Origin: Bacillus massilinigeriensis
GTDB taxonomy: Bacteria; Bacillota; Bacilli; Bacillales; Cytobacillaceae
Reading direction: 5' to 3'
NCBI RefSeq assembly: GCF_900111815.1
Contig: NZ_LT630004.1
Location: 2,354,697 to 2,418,696, forward strand
Length of the DNA stretch: 64,000 nucleotides
Below, one piece after another: positions 55,375 through 64,000 of this stretch. The position numbers and the translations under genes are program-made. The notes under the pieces are model-generated. The model made no database searches. It was given only the letters and a program-made list of their open reading frames with translations, and was not told the DNA's origin. Position 1 is the stretch's first letter, and each line of letters begins with the position of its first letter.

Positions 55375-55725
55375 TTGAAAAGCTTCCAATTTTGGGATAA
55401 TACAGCCAACCGTAAGCAAGAATACTTAGGCATGAGACCTTATCCACCAGTCGATTCTTCGAAATTTCGCCAATCTGCAGGCTTATCATTAGCATTTTTT
55501 AAGGACGCGAGGAGTCTACTTGAAAAGATTTCCGCATCACCTTCCTTCTCCACCAAAATTATGAAAGCAGCTCAGGAATCAAAAACTCAGGCAGTAGAAA
55601 GACTTATCCTGTCAACAGGAATTAGAAATAAACCAATGTTGCTTTTTAACCCTGATAATCTAATGCTTCGTTTTTTAGATGAAAAAGGGGATGCCGAAGT
55701 GATTGTCAAACTCAAGTGGCGCTAA
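55375..55725 (+). CDS. Uncharacterised 116-residue protein
   Basis: Not recognised. A soluble protein beginning MKSFQFWDNTANRKQEYLG, with a helical middle (FKDARSLLEKISAS) and a beta-rich C terminus (DAEVIVKLKWR). Start is TTG at 55375 with TAAGGAGGGA upstream. It has its own terminator. Confidence 0.62.
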   Translation: MKSFQFWDNTANRKQEYLGMRPYPPVDSSKFRQSAGLSLAFFKDARSLLEKISASPSFSTKIMKAAQESKTQAVERLILSTGIRNKPMLLFNPDNLMLRFLDEKGDAEVIVKLKWR

Positions 55726-55726
55726 A

Positions 55727-55754
55727 AAAAACAGCCCTCCCAAGAGCTGTTTTT
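55727..55754. terminator. Terminator between convergent genes
   Basis: Perfect 9-bp stem (55727-55735 with 55746-55754), A- and T-rich arms. Confidence 0.75.
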
Positions 55755-55759
55755 CTTCA

Positions 55760-55954
55760 TTAGCGGTAATATGGAAACCCACCGTAAGGATACACGGGGT
55801 ATGGGGGAAACGGGGGATATACCGGGTAAGGCTGGATAAACGGTCTCGGTCCGATCAAAGCGCCGCCAACAAGTCCTCCCAGCAAGCCTCCCAAGAAAGG
55901 GGCTCCCCAAATAAACCGGCTGTCCCCACGGAATCCGGGATAAAAATTCCTCAT
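55760..55954 (-). CDS. Small Gly/Pro/Tyr-rich protein
   Basis: A 64-residue protein: MRNFYPGFRGDSRFIWGAPF, a Gly-rich hydrophobic stretch, and a C-terminal repeat-like tail of Pro-Tyr-Pro-Val-Tyr units ending GGFPYYR. Such composition is typical of spore-coat or surface-associated small proteins, but that is inference. GAGGAGGAGG lies upstream of the ATG at 55954. A different frame over the same DNA is less likely coding. Confidence 0.65.
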   Translation of the reverse strand: MRNFYPGFRGDSRFIWGAPFLGGLLGGLVGGALIGPRPFIQPYPVYPPFPPYPVYPYGGFPYYR

Positions 55955-56066
55955 ACGACAAAACCTCCTCCTCAATCTTTCTGCCTACACTATTTCATAT
56001 GCCAGGTTATTGGAAAAGGAGTGGGCATTTGTCCGATGGAATTAGATTTTTGCCTAGCTTGCTCAT

Positions 56067-57380
56067 CTATAAAACCATTGCGGCTATCCAGCCGAATAGA
56101 ATGAGGGGAATATTATAATGAGTGAATGTCGGGATGCACGTGTCCCATATATGATTATGCTGCCCATCCGCGTTTAAGCCTGAAGTTGGTCCCAGCGTGC
56201 TGTCAGATGCAGGCGAACCCGCATCCCCAAGAGCAGCTGAAGTCCCAATAATGGCAATGGTCGCCATTGGACTAAAACCAAGCTGAAGGCAAAGAGGAAC
56301 AAAAATGGTAGCAATTACGGGAATGGTCGAAAAGGATGACCCGATACCTAAGGTGACTAGCAGGCCAACTATCAGCATAATAAAGGCACCTGCTGGTTTG
56401 CTGTTCCCTATCAAGTTGGAGGAAATCTGTACAAGACTATTTACATCTCCTGTTTCTTTCAAAACATCTGCAAACCCAAATGCAGCTAGCATGACAAACC
56501 CGATGGAGGCCATCATCTTCATCCCGCCGGTAAGCAAACTGTCGGTCTCTTTCCATTGTACGGCACCGCTGAAGTAAATGACTATAATTCCTGCAAGGGC
56601 CCCAAAAATCATCGACTTAAATGCGATTTGAACCGCTAATGCAGCAATGATGGCAATGACGGAAAAGAGCAATTTTCTTTTAGAAAAATCAATACTTTGC
56701 TGTTTGAACGCTTCATAATCGGTATAATTTCTTGGCTTTCGATAGCTAATAATAACTGCGATTAACAACCCTGCAATCATGCCAACTGCCGGAAGCAGCA
56801 TCGCTTGAGGAATATCCTCCACTTTAACAACAAGACCGCTGTTCGCCATATTTTTCTGCAGAATTTCATGAAAAATTTTCCCGAACCCTGCTGGAAGGAA
56901 CATATATGGCGTAATTAAGCCAAAAGTAATCACTGCTGCAACAAGCCTTCTGTCTAATTTAAGTTTGTTAAAAATCGCTAGCAGCGGCGGAATAAAGATT
57001 GGGATGAATGCGATATGAATAGGAATAAGGTTTTGTGAAAAAATGGCCATCAAGAGAATCAGAGAAACAATTAATATTTTAGAATAAACCTTTCCTTTTT
57101 CTTCCCCCATCCTTCCGATTACTTTTAGCATCATATCTACAAGCGCATCAGGAAGGCCTGTGCTCGACACAGCCATGGCAAACCCGCCTAATAGGGCATA
57201 GCTGAGAGCGACAGGCGCACTCCCTCCGAGCCCGTTCGTAAAAACCTCCATTGTTTCCTGTAGTCCTAATCCGCCTGTCAAACCTCCAATAATCGAAGCA
57301 ACAATAAGTGAAATAACAACATTGACCCGCAATAAACTCAGTATGAGCATAGCTAGGACGGCAATAATTACTGCATTCAT
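56067..57380 (-). CDS. yuiF: Na+/H+ antiporter family protein (YuiF)
   Basis: A 437-residue, about 11-helix transporter of the NhaC-like/YuiF family, with [19 protein letters not shown] and [20 protein letters not shown] near the C terminus. In B. subtilis YuiF is annotated as an amino-acid or cation/proton transporter; substrate is unknown. Start ATG with AAAGGGG upstream; next to pepA as in B. subtilis. Confidence 0.88.
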   Translation of the reverse strand: MNAVIIAVLAMLILSLLRVNVVISLIVASIIGGLTGGLGLQETMEVFTNGLGGSAPVALSYALLGGFAMAVSSTGLPDALVDMMLKVIGRMGEEKGKVYSKILIVSLILLMAIFSQNLIPIHIAFIPIFIPPLLAIFNKLKLDRRLVAAVITFGLITPYMFLPAGFGKIFHEILQKNMANSGLVVKVEDIPQAMLLPAVGMIAGLLIAVIISYRKPRNYTDYEAFKQQSIDFSKRKLLFSVIAIIAALAVQIAFKSMIFGALAGIIVIYFSGAVQWKETDSLLTGGMKMMASIGFVMLAAFGFADVLKETGDVNSLVQISSNLIGNSKPAGAFIMLIVGLLVTLGIGSSFSTIPVIATIFVPLCLQLGFSPMATIAIIGTSAALGDAGSPASDSTLGPTSGLNADGQHNHIWDTCIPTFTHYNIPLILFGWIAAMVL

Positions 57381-57507
57381 GATGTGACGCTGTCCCCTTT
57401 CTAAGGATGCTTTATTACGATAAATTGGTAGAGTGTTAAAATGTAATTATTAAATTATCATAGCATTATTTAATTGTCAAACCATTTTTCTGAAATAATA
57501 CTCCAAC

Positions 57508-57532
57508 AAAAAAAACCTGGCCAAAGCCAGGT
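57508..57532 (-). terminator. Terminator of pepA
   Basis: Perfect 7-bp stem (57515-57521 with 57526-57532), 4-nt loop; on the minus strand it is followed by eight T. Confidence 0.8.
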
Positions 57533-57542
57533 AATGGGATGC

Positions 57543-59045
57543 TTAAATTGTCTCGAATCTTTCCACCAAAAGCGCCAAGGTTCTTGCCATGACTCCTGTA
57601 GCACCTTGTGGACCAAGGTCATGCTCCTTGCTGGTAGTTGCCGTTCCTGCAATGTCTAAATGAACCCATGGTGTTCCCTCTGCAAACTCGCCTACAAAGG
57701 CGCCGCCCATGATTGCGTGGCCTTCCCGTCCAGGCGAATTATTCAAATCAGCAATTTTACTGCCACGGACCCTCTCAATATCTTTTTCGGTAAGCGGTAG
57801 TCTCCAAATCGGCTCGCCTGCTTCATGCGATGCTTGAAGTACTTGCTCATACCAGTTTTCATTATTTGTAAGCGCTCCGCTTATCTCCGTTCCCAGTGCA
57901 ACAACGACGCCCCCCGTAAGCGTCGCGACGTCGACGAGATAATCGGCTCCGTGATGTTTTGCATAGGTAATGGCATCAGCCAGTACGAGACGGCCTTCCG
58001 CATCCGTGTTCAGCACTTCAATCGTTTTCCCGTTCATGGAGGTAATCACATCGTCGGGTTTAAAGGCCCCGCCGCTGATCATATTATCCGTTGACGGAAT
58101 GACCGCCACAACATTTTGCTCTGGTTTTAGTTCTCCGATAATCTCCATCGCGCCAAAAACGGCTGCGGCACCGCCCATATCTGTTTTCATCCCGACAATG
58201 CCATCCTTTGGCTTGATAGAATATCCACCTGTATCAAAAGTGATTCCTTTCCCGACAAGCCCGATGACATCCTTCCATTCCTCTTTTCCCTGGTACTTCA
58301 TGACAATCATTTTCGGCGGCTCGAGCGAACCTTGGCTTACCGCGAGGAATGCACCCATTCCTAATTTCTCCATGTCTTCCCTATCAAGAATTTCCGTTTG
58401 GAACCCATACTTTTCAGCAAGTTTTATAGCGTAGGAAGCCATGCCTGATGCCGTCAACATATTCCCAGGCAGATTGACAAGCGTCCTGGAGGAATTTGTC
58501 GCTTTGCCGAAAATATAACCTACCTCCAGTGCCGCCCGAACTTCTTCCTTTTCCAGTGCAGTTGAAAAGACCGTTACATTTTCAAGCGTAACGTCAGGCT
58601 CATTTGACTTTTGCCTATACCCTTCAAACTCATATGTTGCTAGAGCAAGCGCTTCACCAAGTTCGTGTGCTGCATCAAGCGCATCAATCTTTTCTGTTGT
58701 GAAAGTATCGAGCAGGATGGCTGCTTCTTTCCACTTATCCTTTTTGGCGGTTTTGAACAGCCTGCCAAAACTTTCTTTAAGCCCTTCAGAATTAAGTTCT
58801 TTTTCTTTCCCCATTCCCAAGAAGTAGAGCCGTTTTGCTCCAATTTTTCCGAACGTATGTATTTTAGATACCGCTTTCTTTTTTGTACGAATATCCCCGC
58901 TCTTGACCAGTTCAAAGAGAGCACCTTCAAATAGTGCATCCGCTTCTCTCAGGAGACCTTCCAATTGACCTACCCGTTTCGTTATACCTATCGCAAGAAC
59001 TTCAGTTGGCAAAGAAAACTCAAAACGATCCTTAACAGTAAACAA
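57543..59045 (-). CDS. pepA: Leucyl aminopeptidase (PepA/YuiE)
   Basis: A 500-residue M17 peptidase: N-terminal macro-like domain and C-terminal catalytic domain with [17 protein letters not shown] (metal Lys/Asp), [16 protein letters not shown] (Asp) and the signature [14 protein letters not shown] (Asp/Glu). It forms a hexamer and trims N-terminal residues in the cytosol. TTG at 59045 chosen: it gives the B. subtilis length, and the in-frame ATG just upstream is part of the GGAGGTG site. Confidence 0.93.
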   Translation of the reverse strand: MFTVKDRFEFSLPTEVLAIGITKRVGQLEGLLREADALFEGALFELVKSGDIRTKKKAVSKIHTFGKIGAKRLYFLGMGKEKELNSEGLKESFGRLFKTAKKDKWKEAAILLDTFTTEKIDALDAAHELGEALALATYEFEGYRQKSNEPDVTLENVTVFSTALEKEEVRAALEVGYIFGKATNSSRTLVNLPGNMLTASGMASYAIKLAEKYGFQTEILDREDMEKLGMGAFLAVSQGSLEPPKMIVMKYQGKEEWKDVIGLVGKGITFDTGGYSIKPKDGIVGMKTDMGGAAAVFGAMEIIGELKPEQNVVAVIPSTDNMISGGAFKPDDVITSMNGKTIEVLNTDAEGRLVLADAITYAKHHGADYLVDVATLTGGVVVALGTEISGALTNNENWYEQVLQASHEAGEPIWRLPLTEKDIERVRGSKIADLNNSPGREGHAIMGGAFVGEFAEGTPWVHLDIAGTATTSKEHDLGPQGATGVMARTLALLVERFETI

Positions 59046-59104
59046 CGCAAACACCTCCATAATATACCTACATTATATCCGAACATCGAGAATATTTCGA
59101 TTCC

Positions 59105-59485
59105 CTAATCTTCATCTAGATATAAAAAAATTTCTGGCAATCTAGGGAGGCTCCCAATTGCTGAATAAGGCACAGTATCCACCTTATCTGGTATAATGGA
59201 GAGGCACTCTTCTATAAAACTAATCACTGTTTCAAGATTAAGCCCCCAATGTTTCGGCCTGTAAGGCAAAAGATATTCCTTGGCAACAGCCATCATGATT
59301 CTTGTCCCTTTTACATTGCCGTAACTGTAATGATATAGCGCTACACTTAGCTGGAGAAGCCCTTTTAAGAACAGGTTGCCTTTCTCTTCCATCCACATAT
59401 CTTCAAGCAAGTCATGACAAGAATAGTACTCACCTTGATTGAAAGAGATAAAAAAATCGTAGTATTCCATCGGATATTCCGCCAT
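59105..59485 (-). CDS. DUF309 family protein
   Basis: A 126-residue helical protein with the DUF309 signature FNQGEYYSCHDLLEDMWMEE and FLKGLLQLSVALYHYSYGN. Function unknown. GTGAGGTGATG precedes the ATG. Confidence 0.85.
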   Translation of the reverse strand: MAEYPMEYYDFFISFNQGEYYSCHDLLEDMWMEEKGNLFLKGLLQLSVALYHYSYGNVKGTRIMMAVAKEYLLPYRPKHWGLNLETVISFIEECLSIIPDKVDTVPYSAIGSLPRLPEIFLYLDED

Positions 59486-59563
59486 TTCATCACCTCACGC
59501 CTGTACACCTACAGCATAACATGTTTCGTTTAACAGGAAAAAACACGAAGGAGGTAAAACAGA

Positions 59564-60037
59564 ATGGAACTTTTGAGTAATTTTCCGCTTTGGGCATCCC
59601 TAGCTGCCATCTTCTTTGCCCAATTTGTAAAAGTGCCTATTACTTTTGTAGCGACGAGGAAGTGGAACTGGTCTTTGCTGACAAGTACAGGCGGAATGCC
59701 GAGTTCTCATTCAGCAGCTGTCACTGCTCTATCCACAGGTATTGCACTTGAATCTGGACTAGATTCCAATCTGTTTGCACTTGCAGCCATCTTTAGTGTC
59801 ATTACGATGTTTGACGCAACAGGTGTTCGGCGCCAGGCAGGAGAGCAGGCAACGGTACTGAACCAGCTTGTCAGCGATTTCAACAGATTCGTCGAAGAAG
59901 CAAAAAACTGGCCGAATAAACCGGAGACCGAAAAGCGGAAAGAATTGAAGGAATTGCTAGGGCATAAGCCCATCGAAGTTTTCTTTGGAGGACTGACAGG
60001 AATCTTTCTTACTTTTGCCCTCCATTATTTTCTTTAA
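59564..60037 (+). CDS. yuiD: Divergent PAP2 family membrane protein (YuiD)
   Basis: A 157-residue membrane protein of the DUF212/divergent PAP2 family: TSTGGMPSSHSAAVTALST contains the phosphatase-like PSSH motif, and FDATGVRRQAGEQA contains the second. It may be a lipid phosphatase. GAAGGAGG precedes the ATG; same place as in B. subtilis. Confidence 0.9.
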   Translation: MELLSNFPLWASLAAIFFAQFVKVPITFVATRKWNWSLLTSTGGMPSSHSAAVTALSTGIALESGLDSNLFALAAIFSVITMFDATGVRRQAGEQATVLNQLVSDFNRFVEEAKNWPNKPETEKRKELKELLGHKPIEVFFGGLTGIFLTFALHYFL

Positions 60038-60052
60038 GAAAGGAATGCGTAT

Positions 60053-60835
60053 ATGAGACTAGTTTCGCTTTGCCCGAGTAATACAGAGCTTCTTGAGTAT
60101 ATGGGACTATCAAATCAGCTTGTTGGAATTGATGATTACTCTGACTGGCCAGAAAGTGTTCAGCACCTTCCACGCCTTGGACCTGACCTTTCCATTAACA
60201 TCGATCTTGTCGAAGAACTTCAGCCTGATCTCGTATTGGCATCACTAAGTGTTCCAGGAATGGAAAAAAATATTGCTGCCTTGCAAGATCGGGGCATTCC
60301 ACATATCGTCCTCAATCCTCAATCACTAGAAGATATCGAGAAGGACCTCATTCTTACGGGAAAAGCAATAGGAGAACAGCAACGAGGACAGATGGCTGCA
60401 GAGATATTCCGAAACAGGCTGAAAGAACTGCAGAAAGAAGGAGAAAGACTCATTACCGGACAGCCTCGATTGTACTGGGAATGGTGGCCGAAACCGGTAT
60501 TTACGCCTGGAAGGATCAACTGGCTCTCAGAGATTTCTCTTGCGGCCGGAGCGAAAAACCTGTTTGACGAAGTGGAGCTTGCGAGCGTTAGTACGAACTG
60601 GGAAGATGTTTTATCACGCTGCCCTGATTATATTTGTATCGCATGGGTTGGTGTTAGGAAGAATAAAATTAAACGCTCGCAAATTACGAAAAGGCCCGGC
60701 TGGCAAAACCTCGAAGCGGTTCAAAAAAACAGGATATTCATTCTCGAGGAAGAGCTGTTTTGCAGACCTTCCCCCAGGCTTCTCGATGGCCTGGAAAAGC
60801 TCATTGCCCTTTTAAAAGAAGATCAGCATACATAA
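60053..60835 (+). CDS. Cytosolic BtuF-like (periplasmic-binding-fold) protein
   Basis: A 260-residue class III solute-binding fold (BtuF/FepB): MRLVSLCPSNTELLEYMG, LQPDLVLASLS, ISLAAGAKNLFDEVE. It resembles cobalamin-binding proteins but starts directly with the fold and has no signal peptide or lipobox, so it is cytosolic. No permease or ATPase is nearby. 15 bp after yuiD, so cotranscribed. Ligand unknown. Confidence 0.8.
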   Translation: MRLVSLCPSNTELLEYMGLSNQLVGIDDYSDWPESVQHLPRLGPDLSINIDLVEELQPDLVLASLSVPGMEKNIAALQDRGIPHIVLNPQSLEDIEKDLILTGKAIGEQQRGQMAAEIFRNRLKELQKEGERLITGQPRLYWEWWPKPVFTPGRINWLSEISLAAGAKNLFDEVELASVSTNWEDVLSRCPDYICIAWVGVRKNKIKRSQITKRPGWQNLEAVQKNRIFILEEELFCRPSPRLLDGLEKLIALLKEDQHT

Positions 60836-60864
60836 AAAATAGCAGGATAGCCTGCTATTTTTTT
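60835..60864. terminator. Terminator between convergent genes
   Basis: Perfect 12-bp stem (60835-60846 with 60851-60862), 4-nt loop, T-rich 3' side. Confidence 0.85.
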
Positions 60865-61549
60865 ATTTCTTAATATATTGTTGCCTAAATACCTGCATTG
60901 CTTTATCTTCATTCAGCATTTTCAATTCATCTTCTGTCAATTTCCCGTTGCCCACTTTAATGATGGAGGCTTCCACCGTCTTTTTCCCCCATTGTTGGTA
61001 GACATCATCCACTGTTTCATAATAGAGGTCGATTTTGTTTCCTTTAATTGCGCCTCCCTTGTCCGCAACCACTCCATAGCCATAGCCTGGAATGAAGAGG
61101 ATGGTACCGATCGGATACACACTTAAATCTGCTGCAATGGTGGAGTACAGATCTCTTTTCACCTTAACGCCTGAATAGGTAATGCCATACCCAGGATGAC
61201 CAGGGTGTTTACCGGTTGACTCCACCCCTGCAGTATAACCTGTTGCGGAAATAGTAGTCTTTTTAAACTGGGACCAGTCAATAGCTGACTCTAAATCCGG
61301 CTGGGGTTTAGCTGATGTCTTGCTCGATGAAATTTTTGTAGCTGGAGACGAAACATGGCCTAGAACCTTTTTTGATATGCCCAACGTTTTTTTTCCGTGT
61401 GTATGATATGTAGATTCGTCCTTGTACAAATATGTAGCTAGGGAAATCGCGCTAACTCCCGATACGGATTGATAAGTGGACAACAATGCTGCAACAAACA
61501 GAATGGTCATAGCCGTCCGCCTTGATAATGACAGAAAGAAATTCTTCAA
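60863..61549 (-). CDS. yuiC: 3D-domain cell-wall protein (YuiC)
   Basis: A 228-residue protein with an N-terminal membrane anchor/signal (about 8-35), a Ser/Lys linker and a C-terminal 3D (double-psi barrel) domain: [25 protein letters not shown]-type strand ([12 protein letters not shown]), [19 protein letters not shown]. The three Asp of 3D are present. YuiC of B. subtilis is a Sps-type lytic transglycosylase linked to stationary-phase survival. TTG start behind GAGAGGAG. Confidence 0.9.
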   Translation of the reverse strand: MKNFFLSLSRRTAMTILFVAALLSTYQSVSGVSAISLATYLYKDESTYHTHGKKTLGISKKVLGHVSSPATKISSSKTSAKPQPDLESAIDWSQFKKTTISATGYTAGVESTGKHPGHPGYGITYSGVKVKRDLYSTIAADLSVYPIGTILFIPGYGYGVVADKGGAIKGNKIDLYYETVDDVYQQWGKKTVEASIIKVGNGKLTEDELKMLNEDKAMQVFRQQYIKK

Positions 61550-61680
61550 TATTTCTCACTCCTCTCAAAGCTATTTCTTTCCCGACTGAAAAGAAAATAT
61601 GCAATAAAAGAGTAAAAACAAAGCGGAAGACCTATTTTTTTCCCTAAATAAAGAAAAAACAGCCCCCGTTTCGAAGCTGC

Positions 61681-62004
61681 TTAAAACATTTGATATCCTT
61701 TTTTTCGAAGCTGTTTGATTGTGAATCCTGCCACAAGCGCTCCTGCAAATCCGCTTCCAAGAATCAAGATATCAGCAGGCGCCAAGTTCGAAAACTTTTG
61801 CCCTAGCTCCCCGAATGCATTGCGACTATCAGTAAAGTATTCCACAAATCGAACCTTATCGATGATGAAAATGGTTACAATAGGATAGATTACAGCCATC
61901 ACCCAAGACATTCTTAGTAACATATTGAGCAAGAACCCTATACCAAAAAATAAAACAAAGAATAACAACATTGAAATAATCAGTGTAACAACAGTCAGTT
62001 CCAC
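61681..62004 (-). CDS. yuiB: YuiB family membrane protein
   Basis: A 107-residue protein with three hydrophobic helices, equal in length and position to B. subtilis YuiB. Function unknown. GTG start with GGAGGAG upstream. Confidence 0.88.
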   Translation of the reverse strand: MELTVVTLIISMLLFFVLFFGIGFLLNMLLRMSWVMAVIYPIVTIFIIDKVRFVEYFTDSRNAFGELGQKFSNLAPADILILGSGFAGALVAGFTIKQLRKKGYQMF

Positions 62005-62078
62005 AAAAAACTCCTCCTATAAGCAATCATCCCTAGTGTACTGAAAGCTTAATACTCCGTCAATTATTACATCTCCAT

Positions 62079-62101
62079 AAAAAAACCCTGTCGCAACAGG
62101 G
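62079..62101 (-). terminator. Terminator of yuiA
   Basis: Stem CCCTGT/ACAGGG (62086-62091 with 62096-62101); on the minus strand it is followed by seven T. Confidence 0.7.
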
Positions 62102-62113
62102 GCTGTAAAATTC

Positions 62114-62236
62114 TTATTTTTCTTTTCCTGAACCGCCGCAGCAAGTGCAGGTTTCCGAACCTCCAAGTAAAAGCTGAACATATCCTTTTCCGGAACAATA
62201 AGGGCACTCTTTCATTTCATTCTTTTGATGGTTCAA
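62114..62236 (-). CDS. yuiA: YuiA-like zinc-finger mini-protein, 40 residues
   Basis: Read directly from the minus strand: TTG start at 62236 behind AAAGGAGTCG; the protein starts MNHQKNEMKECPYCSGKGYV and ends ETCTCCGGSGKEK. Two CxxCxGxG-type DnaJ-like zinc knuckles (CPYCSGKG and CTCCGGSG) identify it as YuiA. In B. subtilis it lies between yuiB and yumB, as here. Function unknown. Confidence 0.85.
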   Translation of the reverse strand: MNHQKNEMKECPYCSGKGYVQLLLGGSETCTCCGGSGKEK

Positions 62237-62386
62237 GCTATCGACTCCTTTGAATTGAATTTTCTGATAATATACCAAAGATTCCATTTGAAAGGAAACC
62301 GCATTTTTGCTGAAAAAAGTGTAATGAAAACGTATACAGTTTTGATTTGCTTTTTATATCTCTTTTATTCTTAAGATTTCAGAAAA

Positions 62387-62866
62387 TTATAAAAATAATT
62401 TGTATGCCGTGTATTCAAACTGGTCTCCTGGATTTATTCCGTTTATTTCAGGCTTCATTGTATCTGATGTGATTTCCGTTAAATGATGAAGCATAACAGA
62501 AACATCGCTTTTGCCGTAAAGAAATTTAGGGTGGATGAAACATGCTTCCGCTATCTCACTTTCTTGAATTTTAAGCTTTCCTCCAACAGGTTCCATTAAG
62601 AAGATGAGCAAATTATCGCTTACCATTTCACGGATTACGCCTGACCGTAAACCAATTAGGCCTTTAACTTGGCAAACGATACCTGTTTCTTCTAAAACCT
62701 CACGTGCTGCTGCTTCATCTGCTGTCTCTCCTTTATTCACAAAACCTGCAGGGAGAGACCACATATCTTTTAAACCACCATACGTTTTTTTCACAACAAG
62801 CCACTCTCCATTTTCCGAAACAACAAGACCCGCAGCCCCCAGCCAAACTTTGTCTCTTTTCCCCAA
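62387..62866 (-). CDS. Nudix hydrolase
   Basis: A 159-residue protein with an intact Nudix box: GFVNKGETADEAAAREVLEE followed by TGI (Gly-x5-Glu-x7-REVxEE). Substrate unknown; it would hydrolyse a nucleoside diphosphate derivative. TTG start behind GGCGGAGAG. Inserted between yuiA and yumB relative to the B. subtilis order as I recall it. Confidence 0.88.
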   Translation of the reverse strand: MGKRDKVWLGAAGLVVSENGEWLVVKKTYGGLKDMWSLPAGFVNKGETADEAAAREVLEETGIVCQVKGLIGLRSGVIREMVSDNLLIFLMEPVGGKLKIQESEIAEACFIHPKFLYGKSDVSVMLHHLTEITSDTMKPEINGINPGDQFEYTAYKLFL

Positions 62867-62891
62867 ATTTCTCTCCGCCTTATCGTCATAT

Positions 62892-62920
62892 TGAAAAACA
62901 GGCCGGGAAATCCCGGCCTG
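62892..62920 (-). terminator. Terminator of yumB
   Basis: Perfect 9-bp stem (62899-62907 with 62912-62920), 4-nt loop; on the minus strand it is followed by TTTTTC. Confidence 0.85.
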
Positions 62921-62931
62921 AATGTTTGTTA

Positions 62932-64000
62932 TTAAAAAATATTGAACTTACCTTTTTTCATTACAAGGGAAGGTCCGCCAATCATATAAAGAGCGCGGTT
63001 GTCGACCATTTTTTTCATGAAGGAAGCCTTACCCCCTACCACTTTCTTGCCGAATACCACACCGATTGCATCGTCTTCTCCAAGGGAACAAACCGTTCCT
63101 TTAATATCCGGCTTAAAGGTCTCCATTTCATTCTTGCCGCGTGCAAGTGAAGCTAAGTTTCTCGCACACACTTCCCCTTGCTGCATCGCAATTTGAGCAG
63201 TTGGTGGGAATGGTCGATTAATTTCTTCGTTAATAATTAATGCACAATCGCCTACAACAAAAATATCATCATGGCCAGGTGCCCTTAAATCTGGCTGCAC
63301 CTTGATTCGGCCGCGCATTGCTTCCAAACCTGATTTCTCAATGACAGAGCTGCCACGGACACCTGCAGCCCAAACAATGGTGCCTGCCTTGATTTCTTCT
63401 ACTTCTTCATCACCCTTGCCCACAATGATGCTGTCAGGCGTTGCTTGTTTGATTGCTGTTCCAATCCTGAATTCTACACCCTTTTTCTCCAGCTGAGAAA
63501 CTGCATAGTTGACGAGTTCTGGATCGAAGCCAGGGAGAACCATTGGTGCTGCTTCCACACAAATAATTTTCACTTTGTGGAAGTCAATATCATATTCACG
63601 GCACAGTTCTGGTATCCTGTTTGTCAGTTCACCGAGGAATTCTATCCCTGTAAAACCTGCTCCGCCAACCACGATAGCAAGGCGTTCATCTTTTTTCTCT
63701 GCCTCAGTATTATATGTCGCAAATTGGTACTCAATATGTTCTCTAATTTGGCGTGCTGCATTCACATTGACAATGGAGAAAGCGTATTCTTTCAAACCTT
63801 GAATGCCAAAAGTTTCAGGCTCTGCACCGAGACCTATTACAAGGTAATCGTATGCAAGTTCGCCTTTCTCAAGGATTACCCTTTTTTCAGCTGTCTTAAT
63901 TTCCTCGACTGTATCTTGGATAAATTCAATTTTGTTCCGGTCGATAACATCACGGATATCATATCTGACGCGGTCATGATGAAGCGTGCCTGCAGATGCT
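62932..64000 (-). CDS. yumB: Type II NADH dehydrogenase (YumB), N terminus beyond the window
   Basis: The frame stays open to the right edge (for example [19 protein letters not shown] just inside it), so about 356 codons are visible and the FAD-binding N-terminal part is missing. Features: [31 protein letters not shown] (NADH dinucleotide motif), [18 protein letters not shown] and [15 protein letters not shown] (quinone-proximal AQxAxQ motif). NDH-2 passes electrons from NADH to menaquinone without pumping protons. An internal Met codon at 63795 is not the real start. Confidence 0.93.
   Translation of the reverse strand, partial: ASAGTLHHDRVRYDIRDVIDRNKIEFIQDTVEEIKTAEKRVILEKGELAYDYLVIGLGAEPETFGIQGLKEYAFSIVNVNAARQIREHIEYQFATYNTEAEKKDERLAIVVGGAGFTGIEFLGELTNRIPELCREYDIDFHKVKIICVEAAPMVLPGFDPELVNYAVSQLEKKGVEFRIGTAIKQATPDSIIVGKGDEEVEEIKAGTIVWAAGVRGSSVIEKSGLEAMRGRIKVQPDLRAPGHDDIFVVGDCALIINEEINRPFPPTAQIAMQQGEVCARNLASLARGKNEMETFKPDIKGTVCSLGEDDAIGVVFGKKVVGGKASFMKKMVDNRALYMIGGPSLVMKKGKFNIF

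Noticed and set aside
55722-55961. Alternative minus-strand frame of 79 codons over the Gly/Pro/Tyr-rich gene
   Set aside because: It runs through the terminator at 55727-55754, and its predicted protein is not plausible; the 64-residue frame has the better start signal.
62932-63795. A short NADH dehydrogenase starting at the Met codon at 63795
   Set aside because: The frame continues with clearly homologous sequence to the window edge; 63795 is internal.

Overview
The window looks like the chromosome of an aerobic, endospore-forming member of the Bacillaceae. It is moderately AT-rich, uses strong AGGAGG-type ribosome binding sites, and starts many genes with TTG or GTG. From memory, the order and content of the right two thirds (yugO, yugN, pgi, yugJ, yuzA, yugI, yugF, yugE, patB, kapB, kapD, mrpABCDEFG, yuxO-like, yuiF, pepA, yuiD, yuiC, yuiB, yuiA, yumB) match the yug-yui-yum region of Bacillus subtilis. 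The left third is more accessory. It holds a stress-signalling module of the type known from the B. cereus group, so the host is probably not of the B. subtilis group itself.

Left part (1-13.8 kb). A truncated dps gene is followed by a lipoteichoic acid synthase-like gene with a good sigma-A promoter, a MurG paralogue, a CDF metal exporter and a TauE/SafE anion exporter. Next comes a divergent sulfur cassette. One arm (comB-comA plus a VOC-family gene) makes sulfolactate. The other (cysH-sat) reduces sulfate to sulfite, which ComA uses. No APS kinase or sulfite reductase is nearby, so the cassette reads as a sulfate-to-sulfolactate route. A DUF445 membrane protein and a BCCT glycine betaine transporter with a long, possibly structured leader follow.

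Signalling and ion region (13.8-24 kb). Genes matching RsbY (response regulator-PP2C phosphatase), RsbM (CheR-like methyltransferase) and RsbK (membrane hybrid histidine kinase) form a sigma-B activation module. rsbY and the upstream yrhK-like gene each have a sigma-B-like promoter. A PAS-GGDEF-EAL protein is next. Then comes a ktrB-ktrA potassium uptake operon under a c-di-AMP (ydaO/yuaA) riboswitch with a sigma-A promoter and a terminator.

Transport region (24-31 kb). This holds an amino-acid ABC transporter, an unrecognised 352-residue protein, a stand-alone MprF-like membrane domain, and an APC amino-acid transporter behind a lysine riboswitch.

yug-yui backbone (31-64 kb). An IS1182-family element sits between yuzA and rocD. 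It inserted into their shared terminator and duplicated the 21-bp stem-loop. Its transposase is split by a frameshift in an A run. kapB and kapD are present, but kinB is not seen in the interval where B. subtilis has it. The seven-gene mrp Na+/H+ antiporter operon is complete. After it lies a 790-bp gene-free stretch with a duplicated block of about 165 bp and a perfectly 21-bp-spaced array of a 13-bp motif. The window ends inside yumB (type II NADH dehydrogenase). No rRNA, tRNA or CRISPR was seen. All homology statements are from recognition by eye; no database search was run.
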